Shown piece by piece: positions 34,642-45,579 of a stretch of 45,645 bases of DNA. The stretch is from UBA5436 sp964346085. GTDB lineage: Bacteria > Bacillota > Clostridia > Saccharofermentanales > DTU023. A program made the position numbers and the translations under genes. Where the stretch lies: contig CAYFSZ010000003.1 in the NCBI GenBank assembly GCA_964346085.1, positions 1 to 45,645 of the forward strand, given 5' to 3'. The notes beneath the pieces were generated by a model that saw only the letters and a list, made by a program, of their open reading frames with translations, was not told where the DNA came from and did not search any database. Within the stretch, counting starts at the first letter, position 1. The number at the start of each line of letters is the position of its first letter.

Positions 34642-36476
34642 ATACAATCCTGTCTTTGTTCTATCAATAGTTCTGTTTCACCATGTCCGATATGCAATCC
34701 GCAATAATATTCAGACTCTTTGTCAATTGCAGATAGATATTGCATCAATTGTTGCCTAGATGGCATGACTTTTCCCGCACCTTGATAATGAATAGTTTTT
34801 TTATGTTGAAAGCCTGGTAATGCACTTAATGAAAATCCAAACTTTTCAAAACGCACTCGTTTCTGATTCCCTAGTTCAATCAAAGTAAAATTCATTTTTT
34901 TAATCATTTCTTGAGATTGCTTATCTCTTTTGTTTTGAAGACTGACAAACCAATCAGGAAATGCTTTTAATCCCTGATTTAGATAATCCACCTTTAGTAA
35001 ATCTATCGCTATTTTCCGGAAAGCATCTACATTTTGCAGATTCTTATTTCCAAGCTCATTTAACTCATACTCATTTTCATTTTTATTTGAAAGAAGAGAT
35101 TCGATAAATTCATCAAGAAACATCGCAAGCACATGGAAGCGATCTTTCTGTGAGATTTTTTGTTTAGAATACTTTTGCGAGATGAAATGATATAAATCCA
35201 TGAAAATTCGGATTGGTCTTTTTACCTGTGCAATCAAAAACTGAATAAAATAATAATAAAGACCTGAATTATAATAATCATCTACAATGGCTTCTACTTC
35301 TCTCCATAGCATCAAATCATCAGCTGACATCGCATCAGATTGCAAAATTTCATAAGGTGGAAAATTCTGGTAAATCATCCCTCTTTTGTCACATTCCAAG
35401 CGAATTGGAACATTGGGTAACACTTTCAAAAAACCCATTTGCAGCATTTCTGGATCAAGCAAAAGTAATTCATTTGCAGATTGAATTTGAGATGCTAATG
35501 TTTCACTCGGTAGCCCAGCTATCAAGTCCAAATGCACATGTATATTTCCTAAATTTTTTATAGCAACTACTTTTTCCTTAAATTGCTCTGGATGATAAGG
35601 GCGATGAATAAGTTTCAAAACTTCTGGATTTGTTGTTTGAGCTCCTATTTCGAATTGAAATAATCCTTGAGGTGAACTTTTCAGAACTTCAATTTGTTCT
35701 TGTGTAATTAGCTCAGCAGCGATTTCAAAATGAAAATTCGTTCTTGTTTTCATCTCAGTAGATTTCCCAATTAAAAATTGCCATATTTTCTTAGCTCTAC
35801 CTGCATCAGAATTAAATGTCCTGTCAATAAATTTCAATTGTCTAGGGTTATAATGCAAAATATGTTCTAATTCTTCGAACACCTCTTCTAAAGGTTTAAA
35901 TCTAGTTCGAAATGTATTAGCTGAAAGGCAATAGGAACAACGATACGCACATCCTCTGCTGCCTTCATAATACAAAATGCGATCATTTAGATTGACTAAT
36001 TCTTCATCCGAGTATGGAAATGTCCAATGTAATTCTTCTGATTCAGATATAATTTTTCTGTTAACATCATAATTGTTTTTAGAGAAAAGATAATTCACTA
36101 TCCACTCGGCTGTGACCGAATCTCCCTCGGAAGAAATAATGGCATCTAAATACGGATTACGTTGCAACAGTTCAGCGGATTGCGAAGATGCATCTGGGCC
36201 ACCCCATATAATCGCAGCATCAGAGAGAATTCTCTTCAAGTTTAAAGATAATTGCTCAATTAATTCTCGATTCCAAATATAACAAGAAAAGGCATAAACA
36301 TCTGCCCGATGGGAAATCAATTCCTCAAAAAGATTAAGCCACGTATCGTTGATCGTTTTCTCGATAAAAACAACTTCAATTTGCTTATATATCAACAATT
36401 TATTACGAATATATCGCAAAGCTAAATTGGTATGACTAAAGCTTGAGTTTAAGGCAACTAGAACTACTTTTTTCAT
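34614..36476 (-). CDS. B12-binding-domain radical SAM protein with DUF4080
   Basis: A 620-residue enzyme from the ATG at 36476 (MKKVVLVALNSSFSH), preceded by GAGGGTGA. The N-terminal Rossmann-like B12-binding domain (about 1-140) includes VYAFSCYIWNRELIEQL and AAIIWGGPDASSQS. The radical SAM core carries the CxxxCxxC motif in GSRGCAYRCSYCLSAN at about 190-200. The C-terminal half corresponds to the DUF4080 domain that typically follows such cores. Substrate is unknown; family members are annotated only generally. Its start overlaps the NfeD-like gene's stop by four bases (ATGA). It is unrelated at sequence level to the second radical SAM gene downstream of pgi, apart from shared domain types. 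Confidence 0.88.
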   Translation of the reverse strand: MKKVVLVALNSSFSHTNLALRYIRNKLLIYKQIEVVFIEKTINDTWLNLFEELISHRADVYAFSCYIWNRELIEQLSLNLKRILSDAAIIWGGPDASSQSAELLQRNPYLDAIISSEGDSVTAEWIVNYLFSKNNYDVNRKIISESEELHWTFPYSDEELVNLNDRILYYEGSRGCAYRCSYCLSANTFRTRFKPLEEVFEELEHILHYNPRQLKFIDRTFNSDAGRAKKIWQFLIGKSTEMKTRTNFHFEIAAELITQEQIEVLKSSPQGLFQFEIGAQTTNPEVLKLIHRPYHPEQFKEKVVAIKNLGNIHVHLDLIAGLPSETLASQIQSANELLLLDPEMLQMGFLKVLPNVPIRLECDKRGMIYQNFPPYEILQSDAMSADDLMLWREVEAIVDDYYNSGLYYYFIQFLIAQVKRPIRIFMDLYHFISQKYSKQKISQKDRFHVLAMFLDEFIESLLSNKNENEYELNELGNKNLQNVDAFRKIAIDLLKVDYLNQGLKAFPDWFVSLQNKRDKQSQEMIKKMNFTLIELGNQKRVRFEKFGFSLSALPGFQHKKTIHYQGAGKVMPSRQQLMQYLSAIDKESEYYCGLHIGHGETELLIEQRQDCICDSVTTVL

Positions 36477-36838
36477 GAAGTCACCCTCGTAATTAATGGT
36501 TTCACCTTGCATTGATTGTTGGCAATATCGATAATTACAACAGCAGTTCCCTCTTCAAGTTCAGAATCAGCTATTGCAGAGTAAAATGAAACTTCCCTCT
36601 TTTCTTTAAGCACGATAAATCCTGGGTCTGGTGGATAAATGGTTGTATAAACATGAGCAATCTGTCCAACAACAATTTTTTCATGCTGCTTGCTCAAAGA
36701 ACTATTATTCTTTTTTTGGTATTTCTTTAACACTAAAAGAAGTACAAAATAAGCAATTGCTAATGCAAGCGTAACTAGGATCAAAATCCATATCCATTCA
36801 AGCATTTGATTCGTACTTATTGGAAAAAGGACTTGCAT
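36473..36838 (-). CDS. Small membrane protein with NfeD-like OB-fold C terminus
   Basis: A 121-residue protein with a single membrane segment at about residues 14-38 (WIWILILVTLALAIAYFVLLLVL), a short basic loop, and a C-terminal domain (about 55-118) whose pattern (VGQIAHVYTTIYPPDPGFIVL ... EEGTAVVIIDIANNQCKVKPL) resembles the OB-fold of NfeD proteins. NfeD domains are usually found beside SPFH/flotillin-like proteins or membrane proteases; no flotillin is visible here. Function is unknown. It lies 13 bases after the DUF975 gene and shares a four-base overlap with the radical SAM gene, so it is in the clpE-led run. NfeD assignment is tentative. Confidence 0.6.
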   Translation of the reverse strand: MQVLFPISTNQMLEWIWILILVTLALAIAYFVLLLVLKKYQKKNNSSLSKQHEKIVVGQIAHVYTTIYPPDPGFIVLKEKREVSFYSAIADSELEEGTAVVIIDIANNQCKVKPLITRVTS

Positions 36839-36851
36839 TAAGCCTCCTCAA

Positions 36852-37892
36852 CTATTGATGATTAGAATAAAATTCAGTTGCTGAAGAATAGAATTGCTCT
36901 TGAACAACTTCTTTTTTGACAAAACCTAGATCATCCATCTTTAATAACCCATTTGATAAAGCTTCCTCTCGCAACTCGGCATAAAATTCCGCATCTGCCG
37001 CGCTATGATAGGCCTTTACTAGAGGTAATGTAAAGAAAGATAAAGGGAAAATCAGCAAGGCTAAGAAATACCAACCAATAAAAGAAAGATCAAGTAAAAA
37101 CCAGTTTCCTTTCTTCCCTTTCACCATTTTTTTCGATAATTGTAAGGCACTTCGATAATGTAAATTAGGATTATCTGCAAGCAACCATTCTGCTGGTCGA
37201 TAACTATATCTCTTGATGACTGAGACAATCGAAAAGATTGTATAAATAATGAAAATAAGGCCTAGTAGCCAAATGTATGGCAAAATGCTATTAATGAAAT
37301 GATCCCAAAATAGTTGCTCAAATTGCATTGAATATAAATTCTCTCTTGTAAAAGCAAGTAAACCAAAAGCAAATCGATAGAAAATTACAATCATTAACAA
37401 TTGGACTAATAGAACAGGTAGAATCCATATAAATTGCCATAAATCTCTCCAGGACATTCCTCGGAAAATTCCACCATAATTTTTTCGTTTCAAATTATGA
37501 AACATTGTAGAAAAAGGAATTTGCCCATTTGTTTCTCTATTTCTCAAAAAAAATAATGCAACACCTGAATCAAGATGATTTAAAAATACTATTCTAACAA
37601 TTGAAACCATCACCAATTGCAGCAAAGCAATGATTAAGACAACAATTGAAAATCTTAGAAGAATTTCAATGAAATTAAACATCTCAACTTCATCAATCAC
37701 ATAAATTCGATTCACTAAGCTTATAATGCTTGTCACTGCAGCACCCATAAATACTAAATAGAAAAAAATCGAAATAATTTGTTGAATGAAATTTGAGATA
37801 AAACCCTTAGTCAAAATCATCCCATAAGCATTACCGAATCCATTTTTCAAAGCATTTTTAGCTCTTTGCTTTAATTCACCACAAGAAGACAT
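36852..37892 (-). CDS. DUF975 family integral membrane protein
   Basis: A 346-residue protein starting at 37892 (MSSCGELKQRAKNALK), where AAAGGAAAT serves as ribosome binding site; an ATG six codons earlier overlaps the clpE stop and has no good site. The N terminus ELKQRAKNALK is typical of DUF975, whose members have no known function. Five to six hydrophobic segments are visible (about 33-58, 78-102, 155-180, 205-230, 275-300), with a long polar loop containing RYSYRPAEWLLADNPNLHYRSALQLSKKMVKGKK between segments four and five. Its position between clpE and the NfeD-like gene suggests a membrane-quality or envelope role, but that is inference. Confidence 0.85.
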   Translation of the reverse strand: MSSCGELKQRAKNALKNGFGNAYGMILTKGFISNFIQQIISIFFYLVFMGAAVTSIISLVNRIYVIDEVEMFNFIEILLRFSIVVLIIALLQLVMVSIVRIVFLNHLDSGVALFFLRNRETNGQIPFSTMFHNLKRKNYGGIFRGMSWRDLWQFIWILPVLLVQLLMIVIFYRFAFGLLAFTRENLYSMQFEQLFWDHFINSILPYIWLLGLIFIIYTIFSIVSVIKRYSYRPAEWLLADNPNLHYRSALQLSKKMVKGKKGNWFLLDLSFIGWYFLALLIFPLSFFTLPLVKAYHSAADAEFYAELREEALSNGLLKMDDLGFVKKEVVQEQFYSSATEFYSNHQ

Positions 37893-37906
37893 GAAACTAT
37901 TTCCTT

Positions 37907-40324
37907 TCATTCATTTTCTGAAGTAATTGTATAGGATTTCTCCTCATTCCAATCAACGATGATTAATTTGGTATCATTTAATTTTCCAGCCAATAATTCA
38001 TCGGCTAATTGATCTTCAATTTTTTTCTGTATCGTTTTGCGCAATGGTCTCGCACCATATTTAGGATTATAACCATCAATTGCTAATTGATTTCTAGCTG
38101 CATCTGTGATTGTGATTTCCATATTATGGCGTTTCACATCTCTTTCTACATCCTTTAACATTAAATCAACAATTTGACGAATTTCTTCTTTCGACAATTC
38201 ACTAAAGATGATCGTCTCATCAATACGATTTAAAAATTCAGGTCTAAAAATGTCTTCCATCGCAGATTGAACTCGATTCTCCATCGAGATTTTTCCGTCA
38301 GATCCGAATCCAATACTATTCCCTTTTAACGAGGTTCCTGCATTCGATGTCATGATGATAACAGTATTTGCGAAATTAACAACGCGACCTTGACTATCAG
38401 TTAATCGACCATCATCAAGAATTTGCAATAAAATATTGAACACATCTTTATGCGCTTTCTCAATTTCATCAAATAAAACAACACTATATGGTCTTCTTCT
38501 AATTTTTTCTGTTAATTGCCCGCCATCATCGTAGCCTACGTATCCTGGAGGTGATCCAATTAACTTACTGACTGTATGTGGCTCCATAAACTCTGACATG
38601 TCCAGACGAACTAGAGAATCCTCTTCTTCAAAAAGAGTTTCTGTCAAAGCTTTGACCAATTCTGTTTTACCAACACCAGTAGGGCCAACAAAGAAGAATG
38701 AAGGTGGTTTTTGTTCAGAACCGAATCCTGCACGCTTGCGACGAATAGCTCTAGCAACAGCGTTAACCGCTTCTTCTTGCCCGATGATGCGTTCATGTAA
38801 TCGTTCTTCAAGATGTAATAATTTATCTGTCTCTGTTTCTGTAATCTGTTGAACAGGAATCCCTGTCCACATTTCAACCACTTTTGCGATGTCCTCAACA
38901 TCAATCACAACTGGCTGACAAATTTCTTCAATTTCTTCTAAACGTTTGTTGATTTTCAACTGCTTTTCTCTGAGATTTGCATCATGTTCATAAAGTTCTA
39001 AGGCTTTTGCTTCATCTGTATTCTCAGTGATTTGTTTATATGAATCTGCAATTTCTTCGTCTAACTCTTTTGCTTTATTTTGTAGCTCTTTTTGTTCCGT
39101 TAATAATTTATTATCTAAATTCACTCTTGAACCTGCTTCATCGATAATATCAATCGCTTTATCAGGCAAGAATCTTTCATGAATATAGCGATCAGATAAT
39201 TGAACTGCTGACAAAATTGCAGTTGGAGTATATTTCACGAAATGATGTTTCTCATAATAATCTTTGACGCCATTTAGAATCTCAATTGCTTCTTTGACAG
39301 AAGGTTCATCAACAATGACTTTTTGGAAACGTCTTTCTAAGGCAGAATCCTTTTCAATGAAACGACGATATTCATCCAAAGTTGTTGAACCAATAACTGA
39401 AACTTCACCTTTTGCTAATGCTGGTTTGAGAATATTGGCTGCATTCATCGCTCCATCAGCGTCTCCTGCACCCATGATATTGTGCAATTCATCGATGACC
39501 AAAACGATGTTACCGTCTTTTTTTGCATCTTCAATGACGCCTTTCATACGGCTTTCAAATTGACCACGGAATTGAGTTCCTGCAACCATTGTCGTCATAT
39601 CCAATTGATAAATCTGTTTATCCAATAGTTTGGCAGGCACTTCTTTATTAACAATTTTGAGTGCTAACCCCTCAGCAATTGCTGTTTTACCAACACCTGG
39701 TTCACCAAGTAAAACTGGATTATTTTTATTTCGGCGATTAAGAATTTGAATCACACGATGCAATTCTTTATCTCGACCTATAATTTGATCGATTTCACCG
39801 TTTTGAGCCTTTGTTGAAAGATTCGTCCCAAATTGATCCAAATATTTATTTTTTCTCTTACGGCGACTTCTACCTTCATTAGCCTTTTTGGCATCATCTT
39901 TTTTCGATGTATCTGCTTTATTATCAATCGTTGCCGCCATTAAGCTGCTATGTTTATTATCGTCGATATCATCGTCTTCTTCGTCATCATCTTCTTCATT
40001 CATATTGAAAAACGGCATGTCATTCATATTGAAATCTCCAAAATTCAAACCATTTTCCATATCAAAATCATCACCCATCATGCCTTTTAAGAAATCAAAA
40101 GGACTTGAATCCCCCATTTGTTCCATGACAGAATTCATTCTTTCTTGAATCTGTTCGACATTTTCTTCATTAATTCCTGATTTTTTAAACAAGCCATCTA
40201 GTCCACCAATTTTTTTCTCGAAAGCACATTTTAAACAAATGCCTTCACTTACAGGTTCATTGTTGACCATTCTCGTTGTGTAGACAACAGCTTCATTTTC
40301 TTTACATATTTGACATTTTGACAT
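37907..40324 (-). CDS. clpE: ATP-dependent Clp protease ATPase subunit, ClpE type
   Basis: Hsp100 unfoldase feeding substrates to ClpP. The 805-residue protein starts with a zinc-finger domain of the ClpE/McsA kind (CQIC ... CLKC, residues 4-33), in place of the Clp N repeat. An acidic linker follows (EEDDDEEDDDIDD, about residues 105-118). The first AAA+ module has Walker A GEPGVGKTAIAEG and Walker B IDELHNIMGAG, a UVR-like coiled coil occupies the middle domain (about 395-460), and the second AAA+ module has GPTGVGKTELVK and VLFDEIEKAHKD. The ClpP-docking loop is represented by IGF in KGNSIGFGSDGK. No clpP lies nearby. I see no CtsR operator. The ribosome binding site is weak. Confidence 0.92.
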   Translation of the reverse strand: MSKCQICKENEAVVYTTRMVNNEPVSEGICLKCAFEKKIGGLDGLFKKSGINEENVEQIQERMNSVMEQMGDSSPFDFLKGMMGDDFDMENGLNFGDFNMNDMPFFNMNEEDDDEEDDDIDDNKHSSLMAATIDNKADTSKKDDAKKANEGRSRRKRKNKYLDQFGTNLSTKAQNGEIDQIIGRDKELHRVIQILNRRNKNNPVLLGEPGVGKTAIAEGLALKIVNKEVPAKLLDKQIYQLDMTTMVAGTQFRGQFESRMKGVIEDAKKDGNIVLVIDELHNIMGAGDADGAMNAANILKPALAKGEVSVIGSTTLDEYRRFIEKDSALERRFQKVIVDEPSVKEAIEILNGVKDYYEKHHFVKYTPTAILSAVQLSDRYIHERFLPDKAIDIIDEAGSRVNLDNKLLTEQKELQNKAKELDEEIADSYKQITENTDEAKALELYEHDANLREKQLKINKRLEEIEEICQPVVIDVEDIAKVVEMWTGIPVQQITETETDKLLHLEERLHERIIGQEEAVNAVARAIRRKRAGFGSEQKPPSFFFVGPTGVGKTELVKALTETLFEEEDSLVRLDMSEFMEPHTVSKLIGSPPGYVGYDDGGQLTEKIRRRPYSVVLFDEIEKAHKDVFNILLQILDDGRLTDSQGRVVNFANTVIIMTSNAGTSLKGNSIGFGSDGKISMENRVQSAMEDIFRPEFLNRIDETIIFSELSKEEIRQIVDLMLKDVERDVKRHNMEITITDAARNQLAIDGYNPKYGARPLRKTIQKKIEDQLADELLAGKLNDTKLIIVDWNEEKSYTITSENE

Positions 40325-40371
40325 TCTTAATTTTTAATCCAATCTATTTCAATCTATCTTTTCTATCCTTT

Positions 40372-40394
40372 ATTATAAACCAAACTACATTATT

Positions 40395-40399
<5 letters not shown>
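40372..40399 (-). promoter_or_regulatory. Probable clpE promoter
   Basis: Minus-strand perfect TATAAT with a TTTGAA-like -35 at 16 bases, partly inside the end of uvrA. The -10 element ends 47 bases before the clpE ATG. The match of the -35 is modest. Confidence 0.5.
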
Positions 40400-43298
<2,899 letters not shown>

Positions 43299-43336
43299 TT
43301 TTATCTTTTCTATTTTTTTAGTTTTTTATGAATGAA

Positions 43337-44191
43337 TTAGTTCTTCTTATCTAATTCATAGGCAATGATACCAAATGCAATTGCCGCATTTAACGATTCT
43401 GCATTACCTGGCATTGGTATTGTTATGATTTGATCCGCAATTTCTTTTAATTCATCAGAAATCCCATGTGCTTCATTGCCGATACAGATGACAAAGCTAT
43501 TTTCGCCATTTGCGAATTCAAATTTCTCTAAAGAAGTTCCATTCATATCGCTCAGGAGGACTGTAATTTTGTTCTTTATTGTAAGGTCCTTCAACTCTTG
43601 ATAATCTTCGACTTCAATTAAATCAAGTGCAAATAATGAGCCCATCGTAGACCGCATAACTTTTGGATTAAAAGGATCAACTGAACCTTTTTTCAGAATA
43701 AGGGCGTCATAATTGAAGGCATTTCCTGTACGAATCATGGTCCCCAAGTTTCCAGGATCATTGATTTGATCAAGTAAAGCAATTTTCAGGTTTTCTGAAT
43801 TCTGACTCTTGAAAAACCAGTCTTGCAGATTGTGCAGTTCAGGTTTTTCGATAATTAAGATGACACCTTGCGGCTGTCTCGAATCAGCTAAAGAAGCAAA
43901 CAACTCTTCTTCCACACGAAAACATTGTTTAATAAAAGCTTTTGCTTTGTCCTCGCCTTGTTTTTCTGCTGCTTCAAAAAAACGATTAAAAATGGTTTTT
44001 CCAATCTGATTATCGATAAATAAATACGAATCAATTTTCGCTTTGTTTTGTATCGCACTGATTGCTGCACGCACACCTTCAATTAATATCTGATTGTATT
44101 TTTTTACCCCTTGAGAAGTATTTAATTTTAACCATTGTTTCGCTTTTACATTTTGTCTTGAACTGATTAAGGTTATATCATTAAAATTCAT
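43337..44191 (-). CDS. TrmH/SpoU family RNA 2'-O-methyltransferase
   Basis: A 284-residue methyltransferase of the SPOUT superfamily that methylates RNA ribose 2'-OH with S-adenosylmethionine. The start at 44191 (MNFNDITLISS) has AAAGGA at good distance; the two ATGs upstream are too close to that site. The N-terminal part is the L30e-like substrate-binding domain. The SPOUT knot shows motif 1 LLDQINDPGNLGTMIRTG, motif 2 NPKVMRSTMGSLFALDL and motif 3 VICIGNEAHGISDEL followed by IPMPGNAESLNAAIAFGI. It is commonly next to rplT/pheS in Bacillota, where it is annotated as a 23S rRNA methyltransferase (RlmB/YsgA-like); the exact target is not determinable here. Confidence 0.92.
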   Translation of the reverse strand: MNFNDITLISSRQNVKAKQWLKLNTSQGVKKYNQILIEGVRAAISAIQNKAKIDSYLFIDNQIGKTIFNRFFEAAEKQGEDKAKAFIKQCFRVEEELFASLADSRQPQGVILIIEKPELHNLQDWFFKSQNSENLKIALLDQINDPGNLGTMIRTGNAFNYDALILKKGSVDPFNPKVMRSTMGSLFALDLIEVEDYQELKDLTIKNKITVLLSDMNGTSLEKFEFANGENSFVICIGNEAHGISDELKEIADQIITIPMPGNAESLNAAIAFGIIAYELDKKN

Positions 44192-44210
44192 TATTTTCAT
44201 TCCTTTATGC

Positions 44211-44239
44211 AAAAGAGCACCCTATCTGGATGCTCTTTA
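44211..44239 (-). terminator. Intrinsic terminator of the infC-rpmI-rplT operon
   Basis: Minus-strand stem AAAGAGCATCC / GGGTGCTCTTT around AGATA, with one G-T pair, followed by TTTT. It starts 33 bases after the rplT stop. The T-tail is short, so some read-through into the methyltransferase gene is possible. Confidence 0.75.
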
Positions 44240-44242
44240 ACC

Positions 44243-44251
44243 ATTATATCA
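44243..44251 (-). promoter_or_regulatory. Extended -10 promoter of the RNA methyltransferase gene
   Basis: Minus-strand TGATATAAT, a perfect TGnTATAAT element placed directly before the rplT terminator hairpin. No good -35 hexamer is present. The predicted transcription start falls in the first arm of the hairpin. Confidence 0.5.
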
Positions 44252-44271
44252 TGTTTGAAAATAAGCTGAAA

Positions 44272-44625
44272 TTATAAAGCTGATTTTGCTGATTCACAAA
44301 GTTTTGCAAATGCTGCTTTGTCATTTACTGCTAATTCAGCCAAAATTTTTCTGTCTAATTCAATACCTGCTAATTTTAATCCATGCATTAAGCGGCTATA
44401 TGAAATTTCATTTTGTCTTGCTTCTGCATTGATTCTTGCAATCCATAATTTTCTGAAATCACGTTTTTTCTGACGGCGATCACGGAAAGCGTAAACACTG
44501 GATTTCATGACTTGTTGATTTGCTACACGGAATAATTTACTTTTACGACCGAAATAGCCTTTTGCTTGTTTTAATACTCTTTTATGGCGGCTTCTTAATT
44601 TAAAGCCTCTTTTTGCTCTTGGCAT
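44272..44625 (-). CDS. rplT: 50S ribosomal protein L20
   Basis: Early-assembly 23S rRNA binding protein; in Bacillus it also represses its own operon through the infC leader. The 117-residue length is standard. The basic N terminus (PRAKRGFKLRSRHKRVLKQAKGYFGRKSKLF) and the C-terminal globular part with RLMHGLKLAGIELDRKILAELAV are typical. It is the last gene of infC-rpmI-rplT; RBS GGAGGT before the ATG. Highly conserved and complete. Confidence 0.98.
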   Translation of the reverse strand: MPRAKRGFKLRSRHKRVLKQAKGYFGRKSKLFRVANQQVMKSSVYAFRDRRQKKRDFRKLWIARINAEARQNEISYSRLMHGLKLAGIELDRKILAELAVNDKAAFAKLCESAKSAL

Positions 44626-44644
44626 AGGTTACCTCCGATAAATC

Positions 44645-44842
44645 TTATTTGTAAGGGATCAAACGTTTGATGCGTTTTGTATCAGGTTCGCTGGCTGTTA
44701 CGATTTGACGTAATTTACGTTTACGTTTTGTTGTTTTTTTCGTCAAAATGTGCTTTTTGAAAGCTTGGCCACGTTTCACTTTACCTGTGCCCGTTACTTT
44801 AAATCTTTTCTTTGAAGAACTATGTGATTTTTGCTTTGCCAT
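44645..44842 (-). CDS. rpmI: 50S ribosomal protein L35
   Basis: Small basic protein of the large ribosomal subunit, 65 residues. The family core KKRFKVTGTGKVKRGQAFKKHILTKKTTKRKRKLR (in parts: KKRFKVTGTGKVK, HILTKKTTKRKR) is complete. It ends with RIKRLIPYK, the typical C terminus. It lies 40 bases after infC and 19 bases before rplT, in the universal infC-rpmI-rplT order; RBS AAGGAGG. Confidence 0.98.
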   Translation of the reverse strand: MAKQKSHSSSKKRFKVTGTGKVKRGQAFKKHILTKKTTKRKRKLRQIVTASEPDTKRIKRLIPYK

Positions 44843-44882
44843 ATAGGCCTCCTTATCTCAATTGGATGAAGTTATCATCCTC

Positions 44883-45407
44883 TTATTTATCATTGCTTAG
44901 TGATAAATACATGACCATATGTCTACCTTCCATACTAGGTGCACGATCTACCTTGCAAATACTTCCCACTCTTTCGATGAAATCTTCCATGACTGCATAA
45001 CCTTGATCTTGGAAAGCCATCTCTCTACCTCTGAAACGAATAACAACTTTTACTCTGTCACCATTCTCGATAAAACGAATCGCATTTGTTGCTTTTACAT
45101 TTGTATCATGTTCTTCAGTAGTCAATTTAATTTGTACTTCTTTTAACGAAGTGGTTTGTTGATTCTTTCTCGCTTCACGTTCTCTTTTGGATTGTTCATA
45201 AGTGAATTTTCCGTAATCCAGAATTTTTGCAACTGCATTATTTGGATTATTTGAGATTAAAACCAAGTCCAAATCTCTTTCATAGGCAATTTCCAAAGCT
45301 TCATCTGTTGGAATAATACCTAATTGTTCTCCGTTCTCGTCAATTAATCGAACTTTGTCCACACGAATGTCTTCATTGATCATGTGGCTATTTTTTGATT
45401 TAGCGAT
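44883..45407 (-). CDS. infC: Translation initiation factor IF-3, apparent AUC start
   Basis: Binds the 30S subunit, prevents premature 50S joining and checks start codons. Family motifs are complete: INEDIRVDKVRLIDENGEQLGI, the linker with LDYGKFTYEQSKRERE, and the C-terminal domain with VRFRGREMAFQDQG and MYLSLSNDK. I place the start at the ATC at 45405-45407, because a perfect AGGAGG lies six bases upstream. That gives 174 residues and adds the N-terminal (M)AKSKNSH typical of IF-3. The first in-frame ATG is eight codons downstream, too far from the Shine-Dalgarno. Other infC genes use AUU or AUC, a non-standard codon that IF-3 itself discriminates against, providing autoregulation. The product is not in doubt; the start is. 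Confidence 0.92.
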   Translation of the reverse strand: MAKSKNSHMINEDIRVDKVRLIDENGEQLGIIPTDEALEIAYERDLDLVLISNNPNNAVAKILDYGKFTYEQSKREREARKNQQTTSLKEVQIKLTTEEHDTNVKATNAIRFIENGDRVKVVIRFRGREMAFQDQGYAVMEDFIERVGSICKVDRAPSMEGRHMVMYLSLSNDK

Positions 45408-45545
45408 AAGACACCTCCTTATTTAATCGCATAAAAAAAGCGGATTGATTCCGCTATCTCAAAAAAACAACAAATTTAATCAGATGTTTTTCATATAAAC
45501 CTCTTCGCTTAGCTCAAGGTGAGATGGAATCTACTTTTTGTTACT
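45408..45545 (-). promoter_or_regulatory. infC operon leader, possible L20-type autoregulatory leader
   Basis: Roughly 135 bases of transcribed leader between the promoter and the infC ribosome binding site. It contains a terminator hairpin close to infC (next entry) and, further upstream, sequence that could pair (ACCT ... AGGT near 45503-45520). In Bacillus, L20 binding to the infC leader promotes early termination. The architecture fits that; a specific L20 structure could not be confirmed by eye. Confidence 0.55.
45433..45455 (-). terminator. Leader terminator (attenuator) before infC
   Basis: Minus-strand stem AGCGGA / TCCGCT with a 5-base loop (ATCAA), followed by seven T. It sits between the promoter and the infC Shine-Dalgarno, not at a gene end, so it probably acts as a conditional attenuator for infC-rpmI-rplT. 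Confidence 0.75.
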
Positions 45546-45550
45546 TGGAT

Positions 45551-45579
45551 ACTATACAAGGGTGTTTTGGGATTGTCAA
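45551..45579 (-). promoter_or_regulatory. Promoter of the infC-rpmI-rplT operon
   Basis: Minus-strand TTGACA, 17-base spacer, TATAGT: nearly perfect sigma-A promoter. It suits a highly expressed ribosomal operon. The remaining 66 bases to the window edge show no gene. Confidence 0.85.

Noticed and set aside
34576..34647. Longer pgi start, 24 codons upstream.
   Set aside because: It overlaps the radical SAM gene and lies upstream of the pgi -10 element, and the added residues do not fit the family N terminus.
40325..40394. CtsR operator upstream of clpE.
   Set aside because: No GGTCAAA direct repeat was found in the intergenic region.
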